Assembly: GCA_910588145.1 (NCBI GenBank)
Contig: CAJUPO010000009.1
Location: 1-64,000, forward strand
Origin: an uncultured Oscillospiraceae bacterium
Lineage (GTDB): Bacteria > Bacillota > Clostridia > Oscillospirales > Ruminococcaceae
Direction: 5' to 3'
Length of the DNA stretch: 64,000 nt
Positions within the stretch are counted from its first letter, which is position 1. Every line of letters starts with the position of its first letter. The notes under the pieces were generated by a model. It saw nothing but the letters and a program-made list of their open reading frames with translations, was not told the origin of the DNA and made no database searches. Position numbers and translations under genes: made by a program. Of the stretch, positions 1-7,764 are shown piece by piece.

Positions 1-83
1 CTTTGAGAGTAAAGACAAATTAATTATACATGATTAGTATGTCTTAAAAAATGGGGATTATGCAAATTTAGGGGGGATTTTTT

Positions 84-3000
84 ATGAAAAGTAAAAAAAG
101 AACGATTGGGTCTTTAATTGTTGTTATTGTTTTATTGTTAGGTTTTGCAGGTTCATTGCTTGTCTATAGAAATAAGTTATCTGAAAAGACAAAGACTAAT
201 TCAAACAATAATACTGCACAATATATTTCATCTGCTCCAAGTGGAAAAAGTATTGAAAATTTCTACGACAAACCAATAACAGATGAAAAGATAGCTTTGG
301 AATCTATTGAAGCAAATAGAAATAAATTAGGATATGTGGATAAAAATTTTACTTTTATCTATGATGAAAAAGATGGTTCTGAAACTGCATATCATTTCGA
401 TTTATATTATAAAGGTCTTCCTGTTCATAGTCCAGTAGGAATTAGAGGTGTAAGTGTAATTACTCATCTTGATAATAGTGCAGATGTTTTAATTACTGGT
501 GTTTCGGATTCAGAAAAAATAATTAAAGTAAATACAACTCCTAAAATTACACAAGATGAATTAAAGGATATCATAAAAAGACAATTCAGTATAGAAGAAG
601 ATATTAATTCAAAGCTAATAGTCTATGAAACAAGTGAAGAATATGTTTTGGCATATTATATAGAATATAGTTTTTATATTTATATTATTAACGCTGAAAA
701 TGGTGAAATAATTAATTCTTCAAGTATGTTAGTATCAAATTCAGCTGAATATGAGGGTCAAAATGGTGATATTCATCAAATATTTTATAATGACTATACA
801 GATGAAACTAAAGATACAAAAAATGCACTTTGGGATAATGAAAAAAATATCTTTATTGTTAATAATCGGTGGGGATATGAACTATTTGGAAAAAAGTCAA
901 GTGAAGGATTATTTACAACAGAAGATTTAAAACTTGGAAATAATAAAAGTGCAATTGATGGAATGGCAAATGCATATAGAGCAGTTGAATTTTTTGAAAA
1001 AAAATTTGATTATACTTTTGATTCTACTTATGTTAGTGTTAATGTAGATAAGGATAAGGATAAAAAAGGAAATACAAAAAAAGATAATGCTTATGGAACT
1101 TATGCAAAAGTTAATGATGATAATATTGCTTATTTGTTTTTTTTAGTTTCATCTGATAAAGATAAAGCTCAATGGACTGCATATTTAGACTTAGTAGCAC
1201 ATGAATATACTCATGCTATTACAGGTTCAAAAGCATTTGGTACTGGTTATAGTGAAGATAGTGAGTATTATGAAAAAAATGCTTTAATGGAAGCTTATTC
1301 AGATATTTTTGGCGAATTAGTTGAAAAAGAATATACTGGAAGTACAGATTGGAAAAATTATAATCTGAGAAATATAAGCGAACCTAAAATAAAAAAATAT
1401 ACTAAACGATATATAACAGAAGATAAACAAGGAACTGATGATAATGATTATGGCGGTGCTCATCAGAATTCAACTATCATTTCTCATGTTGCTTATTTAA
1501 TGAGTAAAGATAATTGTAACAGTAAATATAATAATGACATTCTTCTTGATTATGACCAGTTAGGTCAATTATGGTATGGTTCATTAGAACATCTTACAAA
1601 GACAAAATTTAAAGATTTTGCCGATTGCAGATATGCGGTTGAAAAATCGGCAAAAAAACTAATAGAGGATGGTGTATTGCTTGAAGATAATCTAAAAGTT
1701 ATAGAACAAGCCTTTAATGAAGTAGGAGTAAGCAGTAACCCTACTCGACGTGGTGCAATAGACAGTGCAGAGATAAAAAAGAAGTATAATGTAGAGGTTC
1801 CCATAGAAGATGAAACCAATTCAACAGAAATGGTTGAAATTGAAGAAATAGAAAACTATGAATGGCACTTAGCACCAACAATTGAAGCAGAGGATATTAT
1901 TGTTTCAGACGATTCCTTTGATGTCAAAAAAATTGATAGTGATAAAAAGAAAAGTAATACATACTCATTTATCGAACGTGATGGAAAATATAATTTTATA
2001 ACTTATGATGGAGATATTGTTTTAAAAAAATGGTATCTTGAGCCAAGAATAGCTGAATATGGAGAATTAGGAGTATACATTGAGTCTTCTGTAAATAAAG
2101 AAAATGATTTGGGAGTTATAATTAATATTAGTACTGAAGAATATGATGGTGGATGGGTAAAAGAAAGACGTGGAATGGCAGATGCAGTTTATTATGTGTA
2201 TCCTTATGATAAAAAAACTTCAAAAATTTATCACGATATAGCAATAGGTACGTTTCCTCACTGGGGTTATGAATGCTCAAATAATTGTGATAATAATAGT
2301 GCTATTCTTATACAAGAATCGGATGTAATAGACAATCAAAATTATGAAAATAATGTTGATTATAATGGAAAATATGGTTCGGCATGTAATAATGAAGTAA
2401 CTATCTCCCCAATTTATGATAATGGCATAATGAATGTATACAATGACATAATAGCATTTAAATCAGGTGATAAATGGGGATATTTCAATGGAAGAACTGG
2501 TAAACAAGTCATAGATTTTATTGCTAACGAATTTGAATCTAAATATTACAGTCAATCACAAAGAGGTCGTAATTTTTATCGTGAATCACGCCCTTATACA
2601 TATTGTGACGGATATGTAGCTATAAAATCCGATAAAGGTTGGACTTTATATGATGATAAAGGAAATACCGTTATAAACTGCGGAACATTTGAAGAAGTTC
2701 GACCAGTACATAATGGTCTTGCTTGGGTAAAGAAAGATGGAAAATGGGGTGTTATTAAGTTAAAAGATATTGAAGTAACAACATCAACAGAATTAAAAGA
2801 AATAAAATCAGACAATAAAACAGGTGAAGTAAAAATAGAAGATGGGTATCTAAACATAAGGGACAAGCCCAGCACAAAAGGGAAAATAATAGGTAAATTG
2901 TACAATGGTGATAGAGTCACTATTGAAGAATCAAGTGCAGACGGAAAATGGCTTAAAATTATAAAAGAAGATATTAAAGGTTATGTTTCAAAAGATTATA

Positions 3001-3326
3001 TTAAAATATTAGAAGATATTGAACAAGGAACAGGACAAGTCGACTTAACAATAAATGGAAATTATTCATGGACAAGCGAACAAGTTATTAATTCTGTGAA
3101 TGCATATCTTAAAGAAAACTGGTGTGGAGAAAATCAATATTATTGTTTTGAATCAGAATTGATAGAAAATGAAGGATATTGGTGGGTGTGTGTTCGATGG
3201 GATGGTTCAAATTCTGCAAATGTAATTACTGGAAATGATTGCAAAATTAATAAAGAAACAGGAGAAGTAGAGATTTCATTTAATGGAAAAACGTATGAAT
3301 GGTTTAATCTCAAAGATTATCAATAA
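84..3326 (+). CDS. Secreted M4 (thermolysin-like) metalloprotease with WG repeats and SH3 domain
   Basis: A 1080-residue exported protease that probably cleaves extracellular protein. Residues 1-28 form a signal/anchor segment. Residues about 60-220 look like the FTP/PepSY propeptide of M4 enzymes. The zinc site is HEYTH (His373, Glu374, His377) with the third ligand in ALMEAYSD (Glu403), and the catalytic His is in GGAHQNS (His460). The C-terminal half departs from thermolysin: about 600-900 has WG-type repeats (DKWGYF, GKWGVI), 915-975 is a bacterial SH3 domain with the LNIRDKPS signature, and the last 100 residues are an unassigned domain. The SH3 module suggests binding to cell wall. GGGGGG lies 8 bases before the ATG. 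It is likely cargo of the mobile element. Confidence 0.88.
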   Translation: MKSKKRTIGSLIVVIVLLLGFAGSLLVYRNKLSEKTKTNSNNNTAQYISSAPSGKSIENFYDKPITDEKIALESIEANRNKLGYVDKNFTFIYDEKDGSETAYHFDLYYKGLPVHSPVGIRGVSVITHLDNSADVLITGVSDSEKIIKVNTTPKITQDELKDIIKRQFSIEEDINSKLIVYETSEEYVLAYYIEYSFYIYIINAENGEIINSSSMLVSNSAEYEGQNGDIHQIFYNDYTDETKDTKNALWDNEKNIFIVNNRWGYELFGKKSSEGLFTTEDLKLGNNKSAIDGMANAYRAVEFFEKKFDYTFDSTYVSVNVDKDKDKKGNTKKDNAYGTYAKVNDDNIAYLFFLVSSDKDKAQWTAYLDLVAHEYTHAITGSKAFGTGYSEDSEYYEKNALMEAYSDIFGELVEKEYTGSTDWKNYNLRNISEPKIKKYTKRYITEDKQGTDDNDYGGAHQNSTIISHVAYLMSKDNCNSKYNNDILLDYDQLGQLWYGSLEHLTKTKFKDFADCRYAVEKSAKKLIEDGVLLEDNLKVIEQAFNEVGVSSNPTRRGAIDSAEIKKKYNVEVPIEDETNSTEMVEIEEIENYEWHLAPTIEAEDIIVSDDSFDVKKIDSDKKKSNTYSFIERDGKYNFITYDGDIVLKKWYLEPRIAEYGELGVYIESSVNKENDLGVIINISTEEYDGGWVKERRGMADAVYYVYPYDKKTSKIYHDIAIGTFPHWGYECSNNCDNNSAILIQESDVIDNQNYENNVDYNGKYGSACNNEVTISPIYDNGIMNVYNDIIAFKSGDKWGYFNGRTGKQVIDFIANEFESKYYSQSQRGRNFYRESRPYTYCDGYVAIKSDKGWTLYDDKGNTVINCGTFEEVRPVHNGLAWVKKDGKWGVIKLKDIEVTTSTELKEIKSDNKTGEVKIEDGYLNIRDKPSTKGKIIGKLYNGDRVTIEESSADGKWLKIIKEDIKGYVSKDYIKILEDIEQGTGQVDLTINGNYSWTSEQVINSVNAYLKENWCGENQYYCFESELIENEGYWWVCVRWDGSNSANVITGNDCKINKETGEVEISFNGKTYEWFNLKDYQ

Positions 3327-3382
3327 AATTTGATTTGTCAGATTATTCAAATGAGGAAGCACATACTATTTTGTTAATTCTG

Positions 3383-3410
3383 ATTTTAATTTTCAAATGG
3401 AAATTAAAAT
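3383..3410 (+). terminator. Weak AT-only hairpin between two cargo genes
   Basis: Ten-base arms ATTTTAATTT and AAATTAAAAT enclose an 8-base loop, 57 bases after the protease stop codon. The stem is A/T only and no clear T-run follows, so it is at best a weak terminator or an mRNA processing structure. Confidence 0.25.
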
Positions 3411-3441
3411 AAATTAATAAATAAAAAATGGAGGAAAAAAC

Positions 3442-4116
3442 ATGGATTATTCAACAGTAACAAAATTTAGCGGATTTTTATTATTCGCAATAGGAGTAGC
3501 AAGCTACATATTGCCAATTATAATGTCAACAACATTTAGGTGTACCAATCGGAAGTGGGTTATTTTATCTATGTTCATTCCATTTGTTGGATGGATATTA
3601 TCGTTTTATTTAATTTACAAAAATAAGAAAGAAAGTAAGTTTTATGAGGACTATGGAAAAAATTTAGTATGGTTAAATATTATATTGTATGTTTGTAGTA
3701 TATTAGCATTATTTACCCCTTTAGCAAAAGTGCGTCTTTTAGAAAAAGTAGATATTAATGGGGTAACAAAATTTAATTTAAGCTTCTTTTTAGGTAAAAA
3801 AGACGATTTAATAGGAAATCTAATTAATAAAGATGATTATAAAACTATATCAACTATGATTTGTATATTTATTATAGCTTCTATAATTGGTTTAATCATT
3901 AATTTAATTTTCAGGGATGCAAGAAAAATAATTCTGTTAGGAGGTAATATGATTATACAAGGACTAAATATTTTTATAGTTTATTTGCTTACCCATGTAT
4001 TTGATAATTTTACAACAATACCAAGTACAGCACTTACATTAGAATTACTTATTATAATTGTTTCTGTAATTTCAATATTTGTTACAATATATAAAACATC
4101 ATATGTTGATAATTGA
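3442..4116 (+). CDS. Polytopic membrane protein of unknown function
   Basis: A 224-residue protein not recognised as a member of any family. About five hydrophobic segments can be seen (roughly 8-28, 40-60, 75-95, 137-157, 163-183 and 190-215), with a basic cytoplasmic loop KNKKESK near residue 65. GGAGGA precedes the ATG at good spacing. It follows the M4 protease by 115 bases in the same direction and ends just before a strong terminator, so it may be its co-transcribed partner, for instance in anchoring, immunity or export. That role is only inferred from position. Confidence 0.6.
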   Translation: MDYSTVTKFSGFLLFAIGVASYILPIIMSTTFRCTNRKWVILSMFIPFVGWILSFYLIYKNKKESKFYEDYGKNLVWLNIILYVCSILALFTPLAKVRLLEKVDINGVTKFNLSFFLGKKDDLIGNLINKDDYKTISTMICIFIIASIIGLIINLIFRDARKIILLGGNMIIQGLNIFIVYLLTHVFDNFTTIPSTALTLELLIIIVSVISIFVTIYKTSYVDN

Positions 4117-4130
4117 CCTTAACTAGAATA

Positions 4131-4165
4131 AAAAAACCGTTATGTTAAAAGCATAACGGTTTTTT
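4131..4165. terminator. Bidirectional rho-independent terminator
   Basis: Perfect 14-bp stem (4131-4144 with 4152-4165) whose arms begin with an A-run and end with a T-run, so it can stop transcription from both sides. It sits between the convergent membrane protein gene and the M48 protease gene. Confidence 0.9.
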
Positions 4166-4174
4166 ATAGATTAT

Positions 4175-4192
4175 AGGTCAAACAGTACTACA
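4175..4192. repeat. 18-bp direct repeat, copy 1
   Basis: AGGTCAAACAGTACTACA matches 17 of 18 bases of 7495-7512 in the same orientation. This copy overlaps the last codons of the M48 protease gene. The two copies bracket the M48/TraG-like/relaxation module and the stem-loop. Confidence 0.6.
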
Positions 4193-5080
4193 CTGCATAA
4201 TTTCGTCCAGTTCTTCAAGGTGTTTAATTCTTAGGGTAATTCTTGGGTGGCTTGCAATCATTTTTTGAATAATAGTACTGTTATCACCTAAAGAAATTTT
4301 TTCAAGTAAGTATAAAGCTTCAATCATATCCGTATCATAGCCGATAGCATATGAAAACATATCCGCTTTAAACTCATTTTTACGGCTGTTGATTGACAAA
4401 ATCACCTGTAACCCGAAATTTAAAAACCAGATAGAAAACTCAAAATAAAGCCTTATTAAAAGCATTAATGCGGAAAAAATACTGCGTTTTCCAGTAAATA
4501 TACTCTGAACCCAATCCAGTAATAGTAGAAATAATCTTGCAATTAGTACAAATACAGAAAGAATACCATTTCCAATTATAGTGTACATAGTTGCCATTGT
4601 ATCGCCATGTACTAAATGTGCAATTTCATGTCCGATAACCGCTTTTAGTTCATCTTCGGTGAATGTCTGCATTGCTCCTTTTGTCACTGCTATTGTTCTT
4701 CTACCTATTGCCATAGCATTGACTGTCATATTATCTATAACGCATATTTCAATTTTCCTAAGTTTCTTGTACTTCTCCTTGGCACGCTCATAAACTTCCT
4801 CAAACAATGGCTGTAAATACTCGGTTTCCCGTTTGGTTTCAAGCGGTCGCACTCTGTTTAATAATCTTAGTAATTTCTCTCCTAAAGAAGAAAATCCAAT
4901 TATTAGTGACATGGCATAAATGACAAATACAATTAAAAAGCTTATTGCAGTGCCTCCTAAAAGCAGTGAGGAAATTACATAATAGAATAATGAACAAAGC
5001 AGATAAATAGGATTATTCTTCCAAAACAGAAAAATAAAGTGTATGCTTCTTTCAATATTGTAAATTAATTTGTCAATCAA
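4178..5080 (-). CDS. M48 family membrane zinc metalloprotease (HtpX-like)
   Basis: A 300-residue integral membrane protease. It has the zinc motif HEIAH (His151, Glu152, His155) and a downstream NEFKAD segment that would give the third ligand. Two hydrophobic segments lie near the N-terminus (25-65) and two more after the active site (about 162-190 and 208-228), the usual HtpX/Ste24 layout. The start is TTG at 5080, chosen because GGGGGAG lies 8 bases before it; this SD overlaps the stop of the TraG-like gene, so the two are probably translationally coupled. HtpX proteins degrade damaged membrane proteins. Here it may trim conjugation membrane proteins, which is inference from operon position. 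Confidence 0.85.
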   Translation of the reverse strand: MIDKLIYNIERSIHFIFLFWKNNPIYLLCSLFYYVISSLLLGGTAISFLIVFVIYAMSLIIGFSSLGEKLLRLLNRVRPLETKRETEYLQPLFEEVYERAKEKYKKLRKIEICVIDNMTVNAMAIGRRTIAVTKGAMQTFTEDELKAVIGHEIAHLVHGDTMATMYTIIGNGILSVFVLIARLFLLLLDWVQSIFTGKRSIFSALMLLIRLYFEFSIWFLNFGLQVILSINSRKNEFKADMFSYAIGYDTDMIEALYLLEKISLGDNSTIIQKMIASHPRITLRIKHLEELDEIMQCSTV

Positions 5081-5092
5081 AATAAACTCCCC

Positions 5093-6442
5093 CTAAAATG
5101 GTTTATTTACATTTAATTTACTATGAAAATAATTATCTCTTGAAAGAAAAATTCCTTTTCCCGTCTGTAATTTCTTTATATCATCTGGGTGATACAAAAA
5201 CTCTCTTACATTTCTCGCAGAGCCTAAACCAGTTTGTATAGTGTCAAATCCTTTTTGCTGTAATTGATATGTGACGTCCATTGTCGGACGTGTGCCCAAA
5301 ATATTAGACCAATTTTCGGAATTTACTGCACTATTTTGACGTAAGACAAGATAGTTATTACAGTTTTCAATAATTTGCTGTGTAAAGTTTTCATCTTCTG
5401 CACTTGCAAGGTCTGAAAGACTTTGAGTTGCCAAAACACAAGTAACATTTGCGCTTCTGGACTTATTTACAAGGTCAATTAATGTTTTAGAAGCATATAC
5501 ATTAATTTCATCAAATATAAAAAAAGTACGGTTGCAATTTTTAAAACGCTGACTAATTGCCTTTTTACTGTCAATTAAAACTAATCTTCCAAATGCAGGT
5601 GACAATTCGGGGTAAATTAATGGATTTAAGATAAATAAAATAATAGCGTTTTCCTGTAATGCTGTTGCAATATCAATTCCGTTATCAGTAAATAGATGTC
5701 CTAGTTCACTTTCTGCAATAGTTGAAAATCTTGCAATTGAGCTTTTAGAAATTTTACCAGATGTATGTGAAATTTCTAAATTTTCTATGTGCTTTTCTTT
5801 TGATATTATTTTACTTTTTACAAGCTGAGAAGATAATAGCGCAAAATTATCAAGTTCCATAAATTTAATTATTGATTGAAAAGAAAGAGGAATTTTGGCT
5901 TTATTCATCATTAGAATTAATCTTTGTAAATAACGCTCAGCGTTTACTTTGTAATGTTCCTCAGACCAGTCAGTCATATTAATCATCATGTCTTTTGCAA
6001 TTGTAGGAGATGTATTAAAAAATGGGTTATATGTATCTGATAAGGATGGGTTAGTTAAATCAATACGATATATTTTTTTGTTATACTGTTTATTTAATTG
6101 TGTAAGTACATCTAAAATACTGCCTTTTCCAGTATCTCCTTTACCGTCTACAATCAGCATAGGAAAGTCTTTTTTCATGCAGTTTTCTATATAATTGCTG
6201 AGTGCAACAGTTTTTCCGCTGCCTGTTGTACCGCAGATAAAAATGTGTTTAGCATTATCAGAACAATAAACAGGTTTTCTTCCATTGTATCCTAATAATG
6301 TAGAATTAGATTCATTAAGATTTTTTTGTTTCATCTTATGTTTCACCCTTTTTAAATCATTGTGAAAATTGAATAGCTTTCGCAATGTTGAGTTTTTTTT
6401 GTACCAATCTAAAATAATGCAAAATGGAATTACAAACATCAA
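5093..6442 (-). CDS. TraG/VirD4-like DNA-transfer ATPase (possible N-terminal frameshift)
   Basis: A P-loop ATPase of the TraG/TraD/VirD4 coupling-protein type, which would link the relaxase-DNA complex to a secretion channel. Walker A GTTGSGKT is at residues 71-78, Walker B FFIFDE at about 307-312, and LATQSLSDL follows. The annotated TTG (6442) and ATG (6439) starts have no SD. An ideal SD (AGGAGGTG, 6505-6512) and ATG (6495-6497) lie upstream but one frame off; the frame between is open and hydrophobic, as expected for the N-terminal membrane anchor. Removing one base from the A6 run at 6479-6484 would join them. The gene is thus either frameshifted, slippage-dependent or affected by a sequencing error. 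Confidence 0.82.
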   Translation of the reverse strand: MMFVIPFCIILDWYKKNSTLRKLFNFHNDLKRVKHKMKQKNLNESNSTLLGYNGRKPVYCSDNAKHIFICGTTGSGKTVALSNYIENCMKKDFPMLIVDGKGDTGKGSILDVLTQLNKQYNKKIYRIDLTNPSLSDTYNPFFNTSPTIAKDMMINMTDWSEEHYKVNAERYLQRLILMMNKAKIPLSFQSIIKFMELDNFALLSSQLVKSKIISKEKHIENLEISHTSGKISKSSIARFSTIAESELGHLFTDNGIDIATALQENAIILFILNPLIYPELSPAFGRLVLIDSKKAISQRFKNCNRTFFIFDEINVYASKTLIDLVNKSRSANVTCVLATQSLSDLASAEDENFTQQIIENCNNYLVLRQNSAVNSENWSNILGTRPTMDVTYQLQQKGFDTIQTGLGSARNVREFLYHPDDIKKLQTGKGIFLSRDNYFHSKLNVNKPF

Positions 6443-6562
6443 TATTTTTATAATTAATTGATACTTTTGTATTCCGATAAAAAATACTATATATCATAGC
6501 TTGTCACCTCCTGCTACCAATATATTCTATAAGTAAACTATTGATGATAAAGACAAGCTAAA

Positions 6563-7195
6563 TTATTTGTTTTTTTGAAAATGTTCTGTAATTTCTGTTA
6601 AATGTATTATTTTAACATTGTTATAAAACTTTTGACTATTTTTTATAGTATTGTATATTACTGATTGTGATTCTGGAACAATCCAAAATTGGGTATCATA
6701 ATCTATAAAATTGTCTTTAATAATATTTAAAATGCGTGTTTTGCTTTTTGGTGTCATTTCTACTTCAACACAATTAGTTTCATTATTTTTTGTATAAATA
6801 AAATCAGGTCTGTGTTTACGCATTCCAAAACCATCTAACTGGTGTAATTGCTTTTCAGTTGTAATATCATTAAGCAATAAACTTTCCTTGTGCATGAAAT
6901 AAATAGCAGTATCTAGTACTGTCATGTCATGAACAATTTGTTCGATTTTTACCTTTTCGGGACGTACATTGGATTGTATAAGCTTCTTGCCCTTTGGTGT
7001 AACAAAATAAATACTTGGTACTCCGTATAAATATTTTTTACGTTCCAGATATTCAGCTTCAATTAAAATTTTCAATCTTCTGTCAGTTGCCCTTTGACCT
7101 GTAAAACCTGCCAAAAATTTAATATGTCTGCTACCGCAAACTCTCCATCTTTCAACTTCCCTTAGAATTAACATATCTCTTTCTTCTACTCTCAC
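6563..7195 (-). CDS. Replication-relaxation family protein
   Basis: A 210-residue protein resembling the replication-relaxation (Replic_Relax, PF13814) family found on plasmids and mobile elements. The N-terminus (MRVEERDMLILREVERWRV) reads as a winged-helix domain with ATDRRLKILIEAEYLERK as recognition region, followed by the YFVTPKGKKL wing. The C-terminal half (RKHRPDFIYTKN, CVEVEMT) resembles a nuclease-like fold with Asp and Glu residues in order. The start is GTG with AGGAGGTGG upstream at 9-base spacing. It opens the leftward operon with the TraG-like and M48 genes and lies next to the large stem-loop, consistent with binding there. Confidence 0.8.
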   Translation of the reverse strand: MRVEERDMLILREVERWRVCGSRHIKFLAGFTGQRATDRRLKILIEAEYLERKKYLYGVPSIYFVTPKGKKLIQSNVRPEKVKIEQIVHDMTVLDTAIYFMHKESLLLNDITTEKQLHQLDGFGMRKHRPDFIYTKNNETNCVEVEMTPKSKTRILNIIKDNFIDYDTQFWIVPESQSVIYNTIKNSQKFYNNVKIIHLTEITEHFQKNK

Positions 7196-7248
7196 ACTGT
7201 TCCACCTCCTAAAAATAAAATAAATAATAAAAAAATAAAAAAAATAAA

Positions 7249-7352
7249 GCTATGATTTAAAATATAATTTATTATATGTATTGCACGTTGTAATAGAGGG
7301 GTCTCGTATGAAATAGGAGACCCCTCTATTACAACTGAAATTAAATCATAGC
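7249..7352. repeat. Large nested stem-loop, candidate oriT or replication origin
   Basis: Outer arms GCTATGATTTAA (7249-7260) and TTAAATCATAGC (7341-7352) pair perfectly over 12 bp. Inner arms of 19 bp at 7287-7305 and 7317-7335 (GTTGTAATAGAGGGGTCTC and its complement) also pair perfectly around an 11-base loop. A 26-base bulge separates the stems on the left and a 5-base bulge on the right. No T-run follows directly, which argues against a terminator. Its position beside the replication-relaxation gene suggests a nick site or origin, but this is inference. Confidence 0.6.
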
Positions 7353-7494
7353 GTATCTACAGGGGTTCACCGTTTTTTATTTTTTTATTTATTTTTATTC
7401 ACTGTCTTATATGATTAGAACACTTTTGTAATGGGTTGGTGGAACAGGTAAAAATAAAATTCTAATTATAAATAATGAAATAATTTAAGAATAA

Positions 7495-7512
7495 AGGACA
7501 AACAGTACTACA
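7495..7512. repeat. 18-bp direct repeat, copy 2
   Basis: AGGACAAACAGTACTACA, one mismatch to the copy at 4175-4192. It lies 30 bases before the start of the 55-aa ORF that precedes the recombinase. Confidence 0.6.
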
Positions 7513-7541
7513 TACCTATAAAAAAGACAGGGGGGATTACA

Positions 7542-7709
7542 TTGTCAAGAAAACAAATTTTAAATTGTACAAATATATATCAAAGCAGTAACGAAAAAGA
7601 ACTTTCACAAAAATACACTCAGAAATGGATAGAAATAATAAACCATTATGAAGCTGAGAAATTTGACAAAAAATGTAAAAAACCTCTTTACAAATCGGGT
7701 CAATTGTAG
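7542..7709 (+). CDS. 55-aa basic protein upstream of the serine recombinase
   Basis: A short gene with a TTG start, supported by GGGGGG 5 bases upstream and by an uninterrupted 55-codon frame ending at TAG 7707-7709. The product begins MSRKQILNCTNIY and is polar and basic, with several Lys-rich stretches and no hydrophobic segment. No family was recognised. It directly precedes the recombinase gene in the same direction, where accessory factors that set recombination direction are often encoded, so a directionality factor is possible. It could instead be a small DNA-binding or regulatory protein. Confidence 0.55.
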   Translation: MSRKQILNCTNIYQSSNEKELSQKYTQKWIEIINHYEAEKFDKKCKKPLYKSGQL

Positions 7710-7764
7710 TATTATAAGTACAAGCAGAACCGATTTGTTTTTATCGAATGAGGTGATAAAAACA

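Noticed and set aside
7648..7764. Upstream extension of the serine recombinase frame
   Set aside because: It overlaps the 55-aa gene, lacks an SD and is not part of the family; the ATG at 7765 has GAGGTG and the catalytic-domain start.
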